Notes under the pieces: generated by a model
Database searches by the model: none
What the model was told of the DNA's origin: nothing
Seen by the model: the letters and a program-made list of their open reading frames with translations, nothing else
Shown: positions 8,893 to 20,969 of the stretch, piece by piece
How the letters are laid out: each line of letters starts with the position of its first letter
Position numbering within the stretch: position 1 is the stretch's first letter
Assembly (NCBI RefSeq): GCF_963169125.1
Contig: NC_084798.1
Span: forward strand, 200,813,481 to 200,877,480
Source of the DNA: Humulus lupulus
Lineage: Eukaryota; Streptophyta; Magnoliopsida; Rosales; Cannabaceae
Direction of reading: 5' to 3'
DNA: 64,000 nt
Position numbers and translations under genes: made by a program

Positions 8893-11788
8893 TCAAAGAA
8901 GAGGAGTCTCCTTGGCCTTCTCAGCATCAGTGGCACCGGACCCCTCAGGACGAATAGCATGACTATCCTCCTGAGCTCCCTCCGAAACGGTACTCGGAGT
9001 AGCTTTATCCTTCTCGAGCTGGTCAGCCTCTTCCTTCTCGAGCCGGGCATTCCATCGTTCGAGGAAGGACGCCTCGAGGGGACCCAAAAAACTGGTGTCC
9101 AGTTCTTCGTTATAGGCCCACATCCAGTACATGGCTGAATCGACCGCCGTTTCCTTCTTTTCTTTGAACTCAGCAGTAAGGCGGGTTTTGATATCCTCCA
9201 TGAGGTCGAGGGTGACGGCCTTGTCTTCCTCGAGCTTCTTATTGGTCTCCCGAAGCTGGATGTTGTCTTTCTTCTGCTCCTCGAGTTCGTTTTTCAGCTT
9301 TCCGAGCTCCTTGGCCATTTCCTCACGCTCCTTAACCACTGCCTCGAGCTTAGTATTCACTGCCTTCAGGTCGTCATTCGCTTTAAGGTGGAGGTCCCTC
9401 TCCTCTTGGGCGAGGGTCCTGCTCGAATGGACCTCGTTGTTCAGCTCGTAATTAAGCTGGGCAGTGAAAGCAAGAGCCTGAAAAAAGGAAGAAACCATCA
9501 TAAGCCTCGAGACAGCATGAATGTAAGCAAAGGGAATATATAGGATACTTACCGCGGCAGTGTGCTCGATACTCTTCTCGTACAGGACAGTGCGGTCCCG
9601 AGTGCCAGTTAGACACTGCCACTGAGGAGCCTCAAAATTGCCGTAGCTCTGGCCAATCCGGGACATTACATCCGAGATCAGCGTAGACCCGTGAGGACCG
9701 GCAGCATTATCCACCACATACGAATCCATATGGGTGGAAATAGTTAGCTTCTGGGCTCGGGAAGCAGAAGGTCTTTTGACGAGCTGGGTAGAAGGCGTTT
9801 GACCCGCCACAGGAGGTTGGGATTCAACCACGGCAGCGATATCAGTCTGCGAGGCCGGCGCCACCACAGGGACGACAGCCTGCGAGGGTGGTATCGTCGT
9901 GGGGACGTTAGTCTGGCCAGTCGACGCAACAGCAGAGCTCGAAGCCGGCGGGGGAGGAGGAGGCGTTTTCCTAGATCTCTTGGAGCTTTTCCCAGGCTGA
10001 CTGGTTGTCAGTCCCCTTGCCCTGGGGCGCTTGCTCCTCTTGGCACCCGCATTGTCGATGAGGGCGTCGAGGTCGGAGTCCATGTTGCCTGCACAAGTCA
10101 TCACAGTGAGTCAGTGAAAGAAATACAAGTTACTCCAACACTATATAGAGTGGTGAAAGAAAAAACCTAACTGGAACTTTCCCCCGAGATCGAGCTTGGG
10201 GACCATGAAATTCCCCCGTCTTCAGAAGAGGCGGGGGGAGGGCCTTCCCTATAAGTTGGTGATAACCTCGAAAGGTCCCTATAGTCATTGGTCCCATACT
10301 GCACAGCTATCCCATTCCACATCTCGTCTGTGGTATACATAGTGTCGTATTTCCCGAGCCCACTATCAAACCTATGGACACAGTCATCTACCCAACTCCA
10401 TATGTAGAAGTGATATCTATCCTGTGGGCACGAGACTAGTCTATTGGGCCTGTGTTTTAATAAAGTGGGAGACCACATTCGCGAAGTAGGAAGGGTTTTA
10501 CCTCCATCGGAGTCCGAACCCGAGGCTTCATCATTTGCCTCGTTCCCTGACCGCGGACTTCTCGAGCGAATTGGGAGAGGTGCTTTCCTTTCCCTCCTCG
10601 GAGGAAGGATGCCTGTGGGCAGAGGCACTTCCTCCCAGCGTTCGTATTTTTTACTGGACCAGTCAGAGGTTGACTGGCCCTGTCCCAACAAGCCACAAGC
10701 TCGAAGCTTGTCCTCATGTAACAGAAATGAAAGAGACCTCCTGCCATAAGGGAGTCGGAGCAGGCTCCCTCTGTGCTCCTTCATTGTCTCGTCGGGGGTG
10801 GGACGCTGAAAGTTAGCTGAAAGGCGAGATACACTTCAACTAAACATGGATACAAGGACTAAAGATTCGAGCTCAAAAATAGAAAGTAACGAGAATACTT
10901 ACGAATTCGCCTAAACGAACGATGTCGAGACGGGAACAGACCGTCTGTCCAGAAAAAAGCCCTTTTGAAGTCAGGGGGATGGTTCGGAAGGTCTTCAAAG
11001 ATTTTTGTCTCTTTGGGATAGCTCGAAAGATAGTAAAAACCATCTCCTCCCCGAGCTCGGGAGGGATTACTCTTCAAACAAAAGAGGTATAAAATCTCTT
11101 GGGGTGAAGGTCCTATCCACCCCAGCTCGTGGAATAAGGACCTCAGGGCAGACAGCACCCTGTATGAGTTGGTGTTGAGTTGGAATGGAGCCAACCCAAC
11201 GAAATCGGTGAAATCTCTGAAAAAGGACTTCAGGGGCAGCAAAGCTCCTGCCTTTAGGTGTTCCTGGCTCCAGGCCGCGTACTTCACACTGGAATCACGG
11301 CCCCCAGGAGCGAAGCAGCTCCGTTCATGTCTTGTCGGAGCTCGGCAGTTCAGTGTGTCCAACGAGCTAAGGCCATGAAGGGCCAGAATGTCAGTTATCT
11401 GGTCGGAGGTGGTAACCGAGCTCTGGTAGAACTCGGCTTCAAACATCTCCCTCCTAGGCTGTGAAGACGAAGGCTCCGCCATTAAGGAAAACTGAAGTTC
11501 CCCCGGATGGTATGCTACCGTGACTTTTAACGCGGGGTCGAGGGGAACTGGCCTAGGTCCGGGGTTCGGCTCCGGATAGATGGCTTCCCGAAGGACCCTT
11601 CTCTTCTTTTCGATGACCTCGTCAATCTGGCGGCGATAGTGGGCTCGGATGTCTTCTTGCTCGCGTGCGATCTCGTACTCTTTAATCCGACGCTGGTTCC
11701 GAACAAAGACCGATTCCGGGCTCGGAGATTTGGGCTCGTAAGGGATTGCTCGTAATGACCCCCACCGTCTTTCCAGATTCTGTGACAT
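8893..11788 (-). CDS. Antisense four-exon gene inside the Tat element (883 aa when spliced)
   Basis: Coding exons on the minus strand are 11788-10903, 10816-10172, 10088-9553 and 9477-8893. The introns are 86, 83 and 75 nt, each GT..AG. Donors 1 and 3 are perfect GTAAGT; phases 1, 1 and 0 match across every junction. The joined length is 2652 nt, open to the stop at 8893. Exon 1 (MSQNLERRWGS...) contains LPLKSFFRDFTDFVGLAPFQ, resembling the plant 'putative gypsy-type transposon' domain (PF04195, from memory). Exon 2 is acidic and serine-rich. Exon 3 has a basic patch and a proline/serine-rich linker. Exon 4 is largely a Glu/Lys coiled coil. Grande elements carry an antisense gene at the same place; its role is unknown. 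An acceptor directly before the ATG implies a 5' UTR intron. Confidence 0.85.
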
Positions 11789-12275
11789 CTAACGAGAAAG
11801 AAAAAATGGTGAGGGCCATGCATGCAAGGATCACGAACTCGATAAGATAAGCTCGGATAACTAAGGGCAAGAAACTAAATATTAAGACCCTCACTAAAGA
11901 GTCAGAGCGCGTGTTCCACAGGGAAGAAAAAGAACGTGGATGATTTTTTGAAAATCCCGAAGTTCAAGGGAAAGAAAGGTGGCGGTTAGCCAGGAAAGGG
12001 CTTTTTCGGGTTTCGTGTAATTGTCAAGAATAAGGGTTTTTACCCGAAAACTTGGTGTACAAGAAACATAGCCTAAAATCTTCAAAACCCAGAAAGTTGA
12101 AGCCACATTCAAACGATTGAATCTGAATATAAACCAGAGACGAACTTCCAGAGTGAAAATCCAGAAAGCCTAAAAACCTATCGGTTCAAACCCTCCTATC
12201 GCATCATGCTAATAACGTAAACTAACATACACAGCAAGCACAATATAAAAGGAACAACAAAAATGGCGTACTTAC
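11789..12275 (-). other. Predicted 5' UTR intron of the antisense gene (487 nt)
   Basis: On the minus strand GTAAGT begins at 12275. A pyrimidine tract ending ttctttctcgttag stops at 11789, immediately before the ATG at 11788. This is a textbook acceptor in a place where no coding sequence precedes it. Joining the upstream ATG frame (from 12384) to exon 1 would not keep frame, so the upstream exon is treated as untranslated. Confidence 0.6.
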
Positions 12276-12479
12276 ACAGTAATGGGGAGTGCAGCGAAAT
12301 CGTCGAGTGGAGAAGAGGTTGCAGGAAAGAACTCACTGAGTCGTACAAACCAGGATTCTTTTGTTTCTTCGGCCTGGAAAACATGCAATGAGCATGAACT
12401 GTGGTAAGAGGTTTAGGGAGTGTTTCTTTTTTCTGGTCTGTGATGAGAAAATGTGAAGAAGACGAAGAGGGAGTCTTGC

Positions 12480-12486
12480 ATAAATA
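12480..12486 (-). promoter_or_regulatory. Probable TATA box of the antisense gene
   Basis: On the minus strand, cctatttatgcaagactccc places TATTTAT about 200 nt upstream of the predicted 5' splice donor (12275), followed by CT-rich sequence typical of plant leader RNA. A diverged relative of this region in the Tat remnant at about 61200-61330 keeps a TATA-like box (cctatatatctcc). The start site near 12450 is inferred. Confidence 0.5.
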
Positions 12487-12733
12487 GGTGGGAAAACTGA
12501 ATTAATCAGGAACGTTGATTGAAATCCTCAACAGATCGAATGGAGGGGAGTCGATGATAAGATAGCGCCGAAAAGCTGTCAGACGAACGATCGTGGGCAT
12601 GTTCCCAAGGTACTCAAGTACCTAAAGTGAGCAATACCCATCTGGCACGTGTCCGTTTTTAAGAGTGTGACGGTATGGTTCCCGAAAAGAGTAGTTCAAA
12701 AGTTTCCTTCTCTTAGGATTCGAACAAATACTT

Positions 12734-12747
12734 TTGAGGGGGCAAAA
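12734..12747 (+). other. Polypurine tract of the Tat element
   Basis: ttgagggggcaaaa directly precedes the 3' LTR, the position of the plus-strand DNA primer. The same tract (as ttttgccccctcaaaa) marks the reversed remnant at 61001-61016. Confidence 0.85.
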
Positions 12748-13526
12748 TGTTATACCCAGATTTCGAGCCGTAGCAAATATGACCTCGAAAGCTGAGTTCG
12801 CATTAAATGGTCTCGTGAGGGTTAAGGGTATGCTCTACGATTGTAAATCGGAGCCTGCAAAGTATGGTACAGATCTCGAATATGGTGACCTCGAAATGAT
12901 CTCGATCTCGAAGGATAGCTCTGTGAGCCCCTCATCTTCAGAAGCAACTTCGGAGCAGGGATCTCGAGCTCGATATGCCATCTCGAAAGAAATGTCAGCT
13001 CGGGAAGTGTCAGCGGCTCGCACAATGACGTGAAGCCTTGGAGATACGCAATGACTACCTTGAATATCTACAAGAGTTGTAGATATGGGATATGATCCTC
13101 ATTTATTAATGTAAATCCCCAAGAATCGTGGGATATTATTTGGTCAGTTATGCGTTTCCTGGTCTTCAGGGACGTTTCCTTTTATATCTGATTATAGGCA
13201 TTTAAAGCCATTTATTTTATTCACAAAAGAGTAACTACCCAAAATATGTGGGATAGTATTCTGCATCCTTCTCTATAAATAGAGAAGGCATGCACCATTG
13301 TAAAGGGAGGATTTTCTGATTCTTGAGAGAAAACTCTGGAGAATTCATGCTAAAGGATTGTTCAGAGATAATCTTGAGATTAATAACAGAGACTCGTGGA
13401 CTAGGTAGATTTAACTGCTGAACCACGTAAAAACCGTGTGTCTGATTCGTTTGTTTGTTTTAACCATTGTCTTTAATTGTTTGCGTGCTCTCTTCTTTTA
13501 TCTGTTGGCGAAAAACAGCGTCAACA
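12748..13526 (+). repeat. 3' LTR of the Tat element (779 bp)
   Basis: Begins tgttataccca, ends gcgtcaaca, followed by the target duplication gttta. It keeps the 48-bp segment at 12829-12876 that the 5' LTR has lost, so it probably represents the ancestral LTR form. It has the same palindromic TATA region at about 13266-13287. Confidence 0.95.
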
Positions 13527-13530
13527 GTTT

Positions 13531-15066
13531 ATACCTAAACCACCTTAGCAGATTTGCATGTTTCTCTCTTGTCCCCCATTTTCAGACAGTTGTTGCATGT
13601 TTTAACTTGTCCAGTTCTTCAAGCTTTCTTTGAACCAGATGGAGGTTCATCTATCTCCCTTCTCCTAGCTTTCTTAGGTCTTCCAGGCAGCTTCATATCA
13701 AGTGGTGGATAATTGGGTTGAGTCATGTCTAAGGCCACATATCTGAACTAGGCATAGGATGCACACTCTGTTCATATGTTTTCTGCAATGATTCTTTTTT
13801 TATAGAATCTGTGGACATAATCAAAGACATTACCTCCCATGAACCAGATAGTAGCTAGTGCATGGCCACAAGGAGGCCAGACAGTTGAAACCTCCTACAT
13901 GTAGTAGTTATGAATTCCAAATTGACAACCGAGGCACTACCATTGCTGCATTGAACTTGAAACTCAAACTTGTCAAGCCTAGTAACCAGAAAATGCTTTG
14001 CAACCTCTTTTTGCTTCTCAATTATCTTCAAAATTCTCTTCTCCACAGGTTGAGTCTTCTTCTCCAACTCAGTTTTTTGTTATAAAATCGAGACATCAAC
14101 CAAAATTTAATTTTCTCTAGTAAAGTTATAATTGGCTTGTCACGAGCATCAAGTATGGCTGCATTGAAACTCTCACACAAATTATTCACCAAAATGTCAC
14201 ATTTCGGGTACTCTGAAATATGTGCCTTGCTCCATTTTGTGGGGTTCTTCCCTGCCAGCCAATTGTAAACACCATTCGGAACAACCTTGACTTCTTGCAT
14301 TGCTCGAGAAAACTCAGCATGTTATGTAGTATTAGCTGCTGCCCACAAAATTTGCTTAAGTAAAATCCCAGGATATTCCTTTTTAAAGTTAGCATGAAGA
14401 TGTCTAACACAATACCTCACCTCACACCCACTAAAGATGGCTCCCACTGCATTTTCTAATCCTTTTTGACGATCACTCATCATCGTCACCTGGTAGGACT
14501 CAAATTCCTTAAATCATCCTTCAATAGCTCCAAGAACCAATTCCAAACCTCAGTGTTTTTCTTTTTAGCAACACAGTAGGCAATGGGAAACATGGAGTTA
14601 TTACCTTGAATGCCTATTGCAACCAATAAAATTCCCCTGCAATACCCTTTCAAAAAGCAGCCATCAAGACCAATTAGAGGTCTACAACCCCCCAACGAGC
14701 CATCTCTACATGCCTTAAGACAAATATAAATAAGTTGAAATGTCCTTCTCCTATTAACCAAATAAGTTTTCAACTTCACAGTAGAGCCAGGATTGGTAGC
14801 CAACAACCTTTTACAGTAATCATCAACAATGGCGTATTGTTGCGTGATAGACCCTTCCATCATCTTCCTTGCTTTTTTCTTGGCTATGTAAAATGTTCAG
14901 CTAGACACACTTGAATACTTTGTCTTTGTAGTGATCTCCCTAAATGCAGTGTATTACATACTTGGATTTAGCCTAAGTTAATCCAAAAAGTGCTTTGCAA
15001 GCCAAGTTGAGGTTAGGCTTTTATTGTCCAAAACAATGCCACAACTATGCTTGTCAACAAGTGTTT
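13531..15066 (-). pseudogene. MULE transposase, catalytic and C-terminal part
   Basis: Minus-strand relic of a Mutator-like transposase, the enzyme that cuts and moves MULE DNA. Near 15050-14960 a frame reads LVDKHSCGIVLDNKSLTSTW, the segment before the catalytic core, then meets a stop. The core follows at 14863-14486: CRPLIGLDGCFLKGYCRGIL (first catalytic Asp) and FPIAYCVAKKKNTEVWNWFL. After a frameshift comes MMSDRQKGLENAVGAIFSGC (second Asp), then a TAA near 14321. NPTKWSKAHISEYPKCDILV and NNLCESFNAAILDARDKP precede the SWIM region (about 13860-13910), followed by the GRPKKARRR tail and a CCHC-like knuckle. Stops and frameshifts make it inactive. It is cut off at 15066 by the CACTA-type element and at 13531 by the Tat element. 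Confidence 0.85.
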
Positions 15067-15199
15067 CACTACACAAATAACCCCTTTTTATAATACATGA
15101 ATATAACACTAATGAAAAGTTATTATAATTGACTTTAAAATATGGGCAGCAAATAGAATAAAAGCCTGCTAAGTATTTCTGGGAAAGACACCGTTTTTT

Positions 15200-16288
15200 C
15201 CTTTTATTTTTTATTTCTAACTTTACAACAGAGGTTAACCCTTTCCATCTCTCTCACCTCTTCCCAATAACTCAACTAGGTCATCTCCTAAATCTGCTAC
15301 AAAGAGCTATTCATCAGCCTGTATATTAAAAAAGAAATTGGGGAAGACCCAACGACTCTAGGTCCTAGATTGTTCTGGCATTCGCCACCAAATGGTTCAA
15401 GTCGTCAGAAATTGGGGAAGACCCGACGACTCTTTTCCTCCATCGTCATTGCTCAGCTAGTCTGGAAGCCTCGACCAACTGGTTTGACTCTCTCTCTGTC
15501 ATTCTCTTTCACCGATTCGACTCGCTCGCTTCTCGCCTCTCAGTGATTACATAGTCTACGGTCACCACCTTCATGGAGCCCTTCTTAGCATCTTCAGCGA
15601 CGTGAAGTTGTGGGATGGATCTTCACTGAGCCACTGATTTGACACTCCAAAGGGCCACAACCTTAAAAATATTAAAGTCTTGAATTGGTATGTCTATTTC
15701 TCTTCTTTTTTCGTGAAGATTCTATAGAAGGAAAATTGGGTTTGATTATGACTGTGTTGATTCTTTATTGCTTCTCCATAGTTATCTTTAGTTGATATTT
15801 ATGAAATGGGTTATCTTTATTGATTATAATTGCTTGGGTTATATGTCAATCTCTAGGAGACCTTGATTGGATATGGATACAGATTGTTCAATGATTGCTT
15901 ATATTGAATCTTTTTTCTTTGTATATTTTACTATAATGGCTCTGCAACATCACCATAATCTAGCTCATCCTAATGTAAATTATGAAAATTTGGTTACATT
16001 GGAGCCCTCGAAGCTCTCAAGATATTTATTATATTCTTAGTTTTGTAAATTGTTACAAGCTCCATTGATAAGATCTAGATAATATATTGTGTGCTTGTGC
16101 TTGATTATTTGTATTTATGAACACTGCCAACATAGTGTTTTTCACACTCAAATTTTTCTATAAATGTTTACATTATTAAGTCTTCCAGAGTATCCAATGG
16201 AGTTCTATTCCAAGATAAGAACTCATATGGTTCTTTCTTGTCATTATCTTCTAGTACTTTTATACTAACATATGCTCTCCCGTGTCAG
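15200..16288. other. Leader-like region of the CACTA-type element
   Basis: A CT-rich, relatively GC-rich stretch (about 15230-15640) follows the end of the element and looks like a plant promoter and 5' leader. A segment ttggggaagacccaacgact is repeated at about 15340 and 15410. It corresponds in position to 43050-43600 of the related element. The remainder to 16288 is AT-rich and intron-like. No coding region recognised. Confidence 0.35.
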
Positions 16289-17183
16289 GTTGGATCTGTT
16301 GCGGTGTTTGTAATGAGGCATAGAGGCCAGGTTGGAGGGGGCATAAGTCAGTTACAGTATATAGTGAATGTAATTGCTCTAAATATGGTATGTCCTCACT
16401 TTTGGATGAGCAAATTTTAAATCTCTACTTACTGTCAAAACTTGAAAGCTGAAGGCTTGTTCTGCCATATTGAATCTACTCCATTGATCTGACCTGAATC
16501 TAACTGATTCATTTAACATGATTTGTCTATATATTATTTGTTTCTCACTTTTTCTCCAGCTTGCTTAATGACCATAAGAATATACTTCACAGGTTATTGG
16601 ACTAGTATCTAAAGGCATTGACAACTTGGGACACGTAAGTTTCAATAGCAGCATTAGTTTCTAGCCATTAAACTAGCAAAGAACAAAAGAAAACTAGAAG
16701 ATGAAGTAAATGGGAAAAAGGAAAAATGAAATTCTGTTATTTTCATATAAGCAAACACACACGCAGTGTATACAAAAAACAAGAAACATAATCTTTAGGG
16801 AAACTTTTGAACCAAGCCTGTGGAACTAAACTGACAATTTTTCTTGTCTCTCTTTTCTCACAAGTTTTCTCTCCTTGTCTTGATGATGAGTTATTATCAT
16901 TAATTTTTCCTTTTAAAGCAAATGACAAGATACTTCTTCACACATATACGTACATACAAGCTATATACTTTTTCCTAGAGAATCAGCTTATACATGCATG
17001 CATTTGCATATCCTCAGGTACCTTGATTAGAAAGAAAAAAAACTGTACTGCTGGATGCATTCAAATTACATATCTGGAATATTTAATGTTGATTTTGTGT
17101 TGTCACTTAATGTTTTCGTAATCTTTATGCTTTCTCCATCCATATTTTAGTTAGGGGGCCTGGTTGGTGGATGTACAATTTGA
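16289..17183 (+). pseudogene. Captured rhomboid-like protease exons (plastid RBL10 type)
   Basis: Three exon fragments in order with matching splice sites. 16289-16387 (cag before, gtatgt after) encodes VGSVAVFVMRHRGQVGGG and QLQYIVNVIALNM. 16593-16634 encodes VIGLVSKGIDNLGH. 17151-17183 encodes LGGLVGGCTI and then a stop. Together they match the segment of plant plastid rhomboid proteases from after the catalytic serine helix to the histidine helix, where DNxGHLGG carries the catalytic His. The serine-containing segment and the N-terminus are missing, so no active protease can be made. The fragments read with the element polarity, as expected for transduplication. Identification is from remembered family sequence. 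Confidence 0.7.
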
Positions 17184-17280
17184 GTGTAAACATGCCGATC
17201 TGTGTTTTCCTTTCCTTTTAACTTATGTAAAGAGATTATGGCCTTCTGTTTTCTAGTTAATGATTTGTTTAAATATAATT

Positions 17281-17368
17281 ATTTTTCTTCTTCTTCTTCT
17301 TCTTCTTCTTCTTCTTGTTCTTGTTCTTGTTCTTGTTCTTGTTCTTGTTGTTGTTCTTCTTCTTCTGT
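17281..17368 (+). repeat. TTC/TTGTTC microsatellite
   Basis: About ten TTC units followed by about six TTGTTC units, then TTGTTG and TTC. It creates spurious serine/cysteine- or leucine-rich reading frames and lies in intron-like DNA of the CACTA-type element. Confidence 0.95.
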
Positions 17369-19972
17369 ACGATTTTTTAATCACCTTGCTCTTGATGGTC
17401 TTTTATGTGATAAAGATCGAAATGTTGGGCTTTTATTTCCTTGTGGACTCTAGAAATCTATGATAACATATTTGCATTTTTATATATTTATAATTATTAT
17501 CTAATGATTTCGTTAAATATCTTGGTTCATCAAATTTCAGCATATGCCTGATTTTGTCCCCTGTTTTTCCAAAGCATGTTCTGTTTGCTTATCTATGGCA
17601 TGTTTGTTGTATATATTTCTAATATTGATATTAGATTTAGGATTTTATGTGAGATATATTTGTTGTATTCATATTTAGACAACCCTGCTTGTTTGCTGAT
17701 AAACTGCAAATTCTTTCTACTAGTATTATATAATCCATGCACTCTAAATATGATGAAGATAAAATGTATTCAAAATATTTACTGCTAATTATGTGTAATT
17801 GCCCCAGATGAAGAGTTTATTGTGTTTTGTGTCCTGTTTTGTGCCTATTTTTATGTTTTGCTGCTTATTTTACCAGATGACTAGAGTGAGTTGGAAAGAA
17901 CATAAGCAAGAATAAGTGTTGTTGCATCCTTAAATTTCACAGCCTTCTCAAGAAAATCTACCACAACTAGTATATTGCCTCTGAGGTATTGTGTTTGTAA
18001 GAGTAATAAATTAAATTTAATAAAATAATTTGCTACATATATTGTAATAAATTGTATTAAAAAGAAACAATTATAATGGTGATTAATTATGTCTAAAAAT
18101 TAAAGTTGCATTTATATGCCTGGCCACCTGTAACCTTTTTTCAGATAGAAGCATATATAGATATATTAGTTCATAATTCGTTCCATGCAGCAACCATTAA
18201 GCACATCATTTTTGACAAAGTGTAGCTGAATGCTCTTTTCAAACATTTAATAAAAAATAAAACTCCTTGGTCCAAAATCTACTACATACCCTACCATGTG
18301 ACATACAAGAGCTATACACTCTTAGATATGTTATCAAAAGACTATACATACACATATACATACATAGGCTAGCCCAATTGGAAAACGTTATTCAACACTA
18401 TTAGTAGAAGAGTGTACATATACTTGGTTTATTATTGAATTATTCTTGTGGCTGCATTGAGTTGTGGAAAGCTTAGAAGTTGGCAAGTACACTATCTTAG
18501 TGTGGAGTCTTTCTTTTGGGCTTATGTTTTTGACCTTTGTCAACAATTTTGGATCTCTCGGTTTCAGTAGTAGGTGTTGCTGCCTCATCGAAGGAAGCCA
18601 GGAAAAGCTTATAGATGTGTTATGAGAACTGAAAAGTACTTGAAAAACAAAGAGAATGTGTTTATATTCCTTTTCTCTCTGTCTCTAGTTTTTTTTGTTT
18701 CCTTAGTCTTATGCAAAAGTAGGTATGGTGATGGTGAAGATGACATTTTTATCAAATAAAAAAGAAAAAGAAAAGAAATTTGACGTGAAAAGACAAGTGC
18801 TTGTTTGATTCTCCCCATTGGTAAATTTTGTCTGGATTTTGTGATACGTGTACTTGCTGGCACTTTTTTTTTGGGTGAAAAACTCATTCAAAATGAGTTA
18901 TTTGAAAGGTTGGATTGCGTTTGTATTAGAGAAAAGAAATGTTATTGTACTAGGGATTGTTTCGAATAGGGTTATTTTAGCATTAGAAGTTAATTTCTAA
19001 ATAATAGGGTTTTTTCAAAACTAATTTTTTTTATGGTTCTAAAAAGTTATTTGTTCTCTTTTAGATTTTCTTTAGAAATCCAAGTCTCTCATCTTTTTTT
19101 TCTGTAATTTTGGGTAAAATCTGAATCTTTCTATTTTATTTCAATCTTTTGCCCTAACTTCTCTCTATTCAATTCTATTTTAGATTTTGTTTTTAGAAAT
19201 TGGAAAATGTTGTTGAGCTGTGGGGTAAGCTCTTTTCACTCTGCTATTGTGTGACTTAATATGATTAAGATCTTGAGGTAATATCATTGATTCTATTATA
19301 ATTATTTCTTTTGATGTTAATATATGTGTTGGTTACTTTCACTACTATTGCTTGAAATAGTTTTCAATAACTACAAGAAAGTGCTACATTACTTTCAATA
19401 CTATTTCTTCATTTTCTTGTTGCCAAGCTAATTATTTTCAATAACTTAGAGTTTATGGCTGTTAATGGTTATCATAGTAGGAAAAAACTGTATTTCTCAC
19501 CCATTTGTGAATTAATTCAAGCGAAATAGATGGTTAGACAAATGAAATGGAAGCTGCTCATTGCTTACTTTGGTAGACACATGGAAAAAAGAGACTGATG
19601 AAAAAGGTAATAGTTTCACATACTAATTTTCTTCCTCTTCTTAACTAAAGATTTGTGTTTGTCAAACATTTTGATAAGGCATTTTAGATTTTGTTTGGTT
19701 ATGAATTCTCATTTTAGCTCACAAATTCAATAAACACCACACAAGAGACATTATAAGTTCATAGTTCAAAGCTTCAAGCATTGAAGAATATATTTTTCTT
19801 CTTCTTATTCAAGCTAGTTTTAGAACTTTTATGATGTCATTCTTGTTTTAAATCCATGGCTTCAAAACTAGTTCACCCAAGATGAGCTTCGAAGCTTGAA
19901 ATCTCACGTGAGTGATGGCCTTGATATTCTCGTGTGATTTTCTTATTTTAACATAATTTTAAAAGATTGACG

Positions 19973-20003
<31 letters not shown>

Positions 20004-20779
20004 TATGTTCACTAGCGAAAGGAGAGTGGTATCTTTGAGTTTGGATTACAATTCACTCGTATAGAGTTGGAAGAGAATTATGTAACTCTTTTTTCTGGAC
20101 TTTTCTTTGAACTTTCTTTTTTTCATGTACAAACCTTGTTTTTTCTTTTTCTTAGTTTAGTTAGCAAGAGAGTAAATAAAATGTTATGCTTTTTATGATT
20201 CATGTTTCATATATTTCAGGTTCAGTGATTTTCTGGTATTTGATTTTATTTTGTGATTAATTTATTTGGGTGATTTTTTTCATAGTTTCTTATCAATGTT
20301 TCATTTTCTTTCTTTCTTTTGATTAGGTTTAAGAAATTGTGAAGCATATATGACGTTTATAAAGTAGTTTGCTCTTTTTTGGTAATTGCCTATTATCTAT
20401 ATTAAGTATTTTTGTGAACTTTCTTCCTTGGCTTTCATTCATTAGAGTTGGTGTTTGAATTTTTTAGGGTTATTTCACTACTACTTGAACAAATATACTC
20501 ATCTTATCAATTTATTCAGTTCTTACTTCAACAAACAGCTTTAATACAAGTAAATGGTTTATGGGTTGTTGGGGATTAGTTGGGTGATTTATATATACAT
20601 ACATGTGTGTTCTTAGCTTTAGGTTGAGCATTTTTGTTAAATAGTCACTGTTTGTTCTTTTTTGGAATCAAAATCCCTACTATATATCTTAATAAGTATG
20701 GATGAATCTCAATGAGTCATAATTATATAATTATTTTTGCATCTTATGGATGCTCATTTCCATATATTGATTTGTTCAG
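17369..20779. other. Intron-like AT-rich interior of the CACTA-type element
   Basis: Between the rhomboid and Ycf45/SPD1-like exons I see no recognisable gene. It contains a CT then AT microsatellite near 19973-20001. Short frames at about 18388-18588 and 18609-18887 on the minus strand show no known domain. Further captured exons too short to recognise by eye are possible. Confidence 0.4.
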
Positions 20780-20969
20780 GCACTAATTGAAGTTGTTGAA
20801 AATCATGTGTCCAGTTTTTGTAATTGATGAAATTGGCACAAAACTTGAAGCTATGGCTGCTAGCATGATTACCCAATGTGGTATTCAACTAGTTGCCACT
20901 ACTCATGGAGTCACATTTAAGAATATGATAATGAATCCTTCCCTTGAAATGCTTGCTGGGGGAATACAG
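20780..20969 (+). pseudogene. Captured exon of a Ycf45/SPD1-like plastid AAA-type ATPase
   Basis: A single exon bounded by tttgttcag on the left and gtgaga on the right. It encodes ALIEVVENH, then after a one-base frameshift [35 protein letters not shown] and [13 protein letters not shown]. This matches the conserved Walker B and downstream region of the plant/cyanobacterial Ycf45 family, which includes the Arabidopsis plastid protein SPD1. The frameshift just before the VIDE Walker B motif and the absence of other exons make it a relic. It has the same strand as the rhomboid exons upstream. Confidence 0.7.

Larger units (their letters stand above)
917..13526 (+). mobile_element. Complete Ty3/gypsy Tat-lineage LTR retrotransposon (12.6 kb)
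   Basis: The element starts TG and ends CA and has two LTRs (917-1670, 12748-13526). The 5-bp target duplication gttta is at 912-916 and 13527-13531. The internal order is gag, protease, RT, RNaseH, a second archaeal-type RNaseH, integrase, tandem repeats, an antisense spliced gene, polypurine tract. The DNGSS protease, the YVDD RT and the extra RNaseH with DGSS are typical of the Tat clade. Grande-type Tat elements are known to carry antisense genes in this position. Outside one rearranged patch I count about three substitutions between LTRs, so the insertion is recent. It lies inside a MULE transposase relic. Confidence 0.95.

Noticed and set aside
9131..9451. Plus-strand serine-rich frame
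   Set aside because: It is the complement of the coiled-coil exon of the antisense gene; composition follows from Glu/Lys codons read backwards.
12196..12384. Coding first exon for the antisense gene
   Set aside because: Splicing its ATG frame through 12276/11788 would shift out of the main frame; more likely untranslated or a short upstream frame.
17202..17463. Serine/cysteine- and leucine-rich frames
   Set aside because: Created by the TTC/TTGTTC microsatellite.
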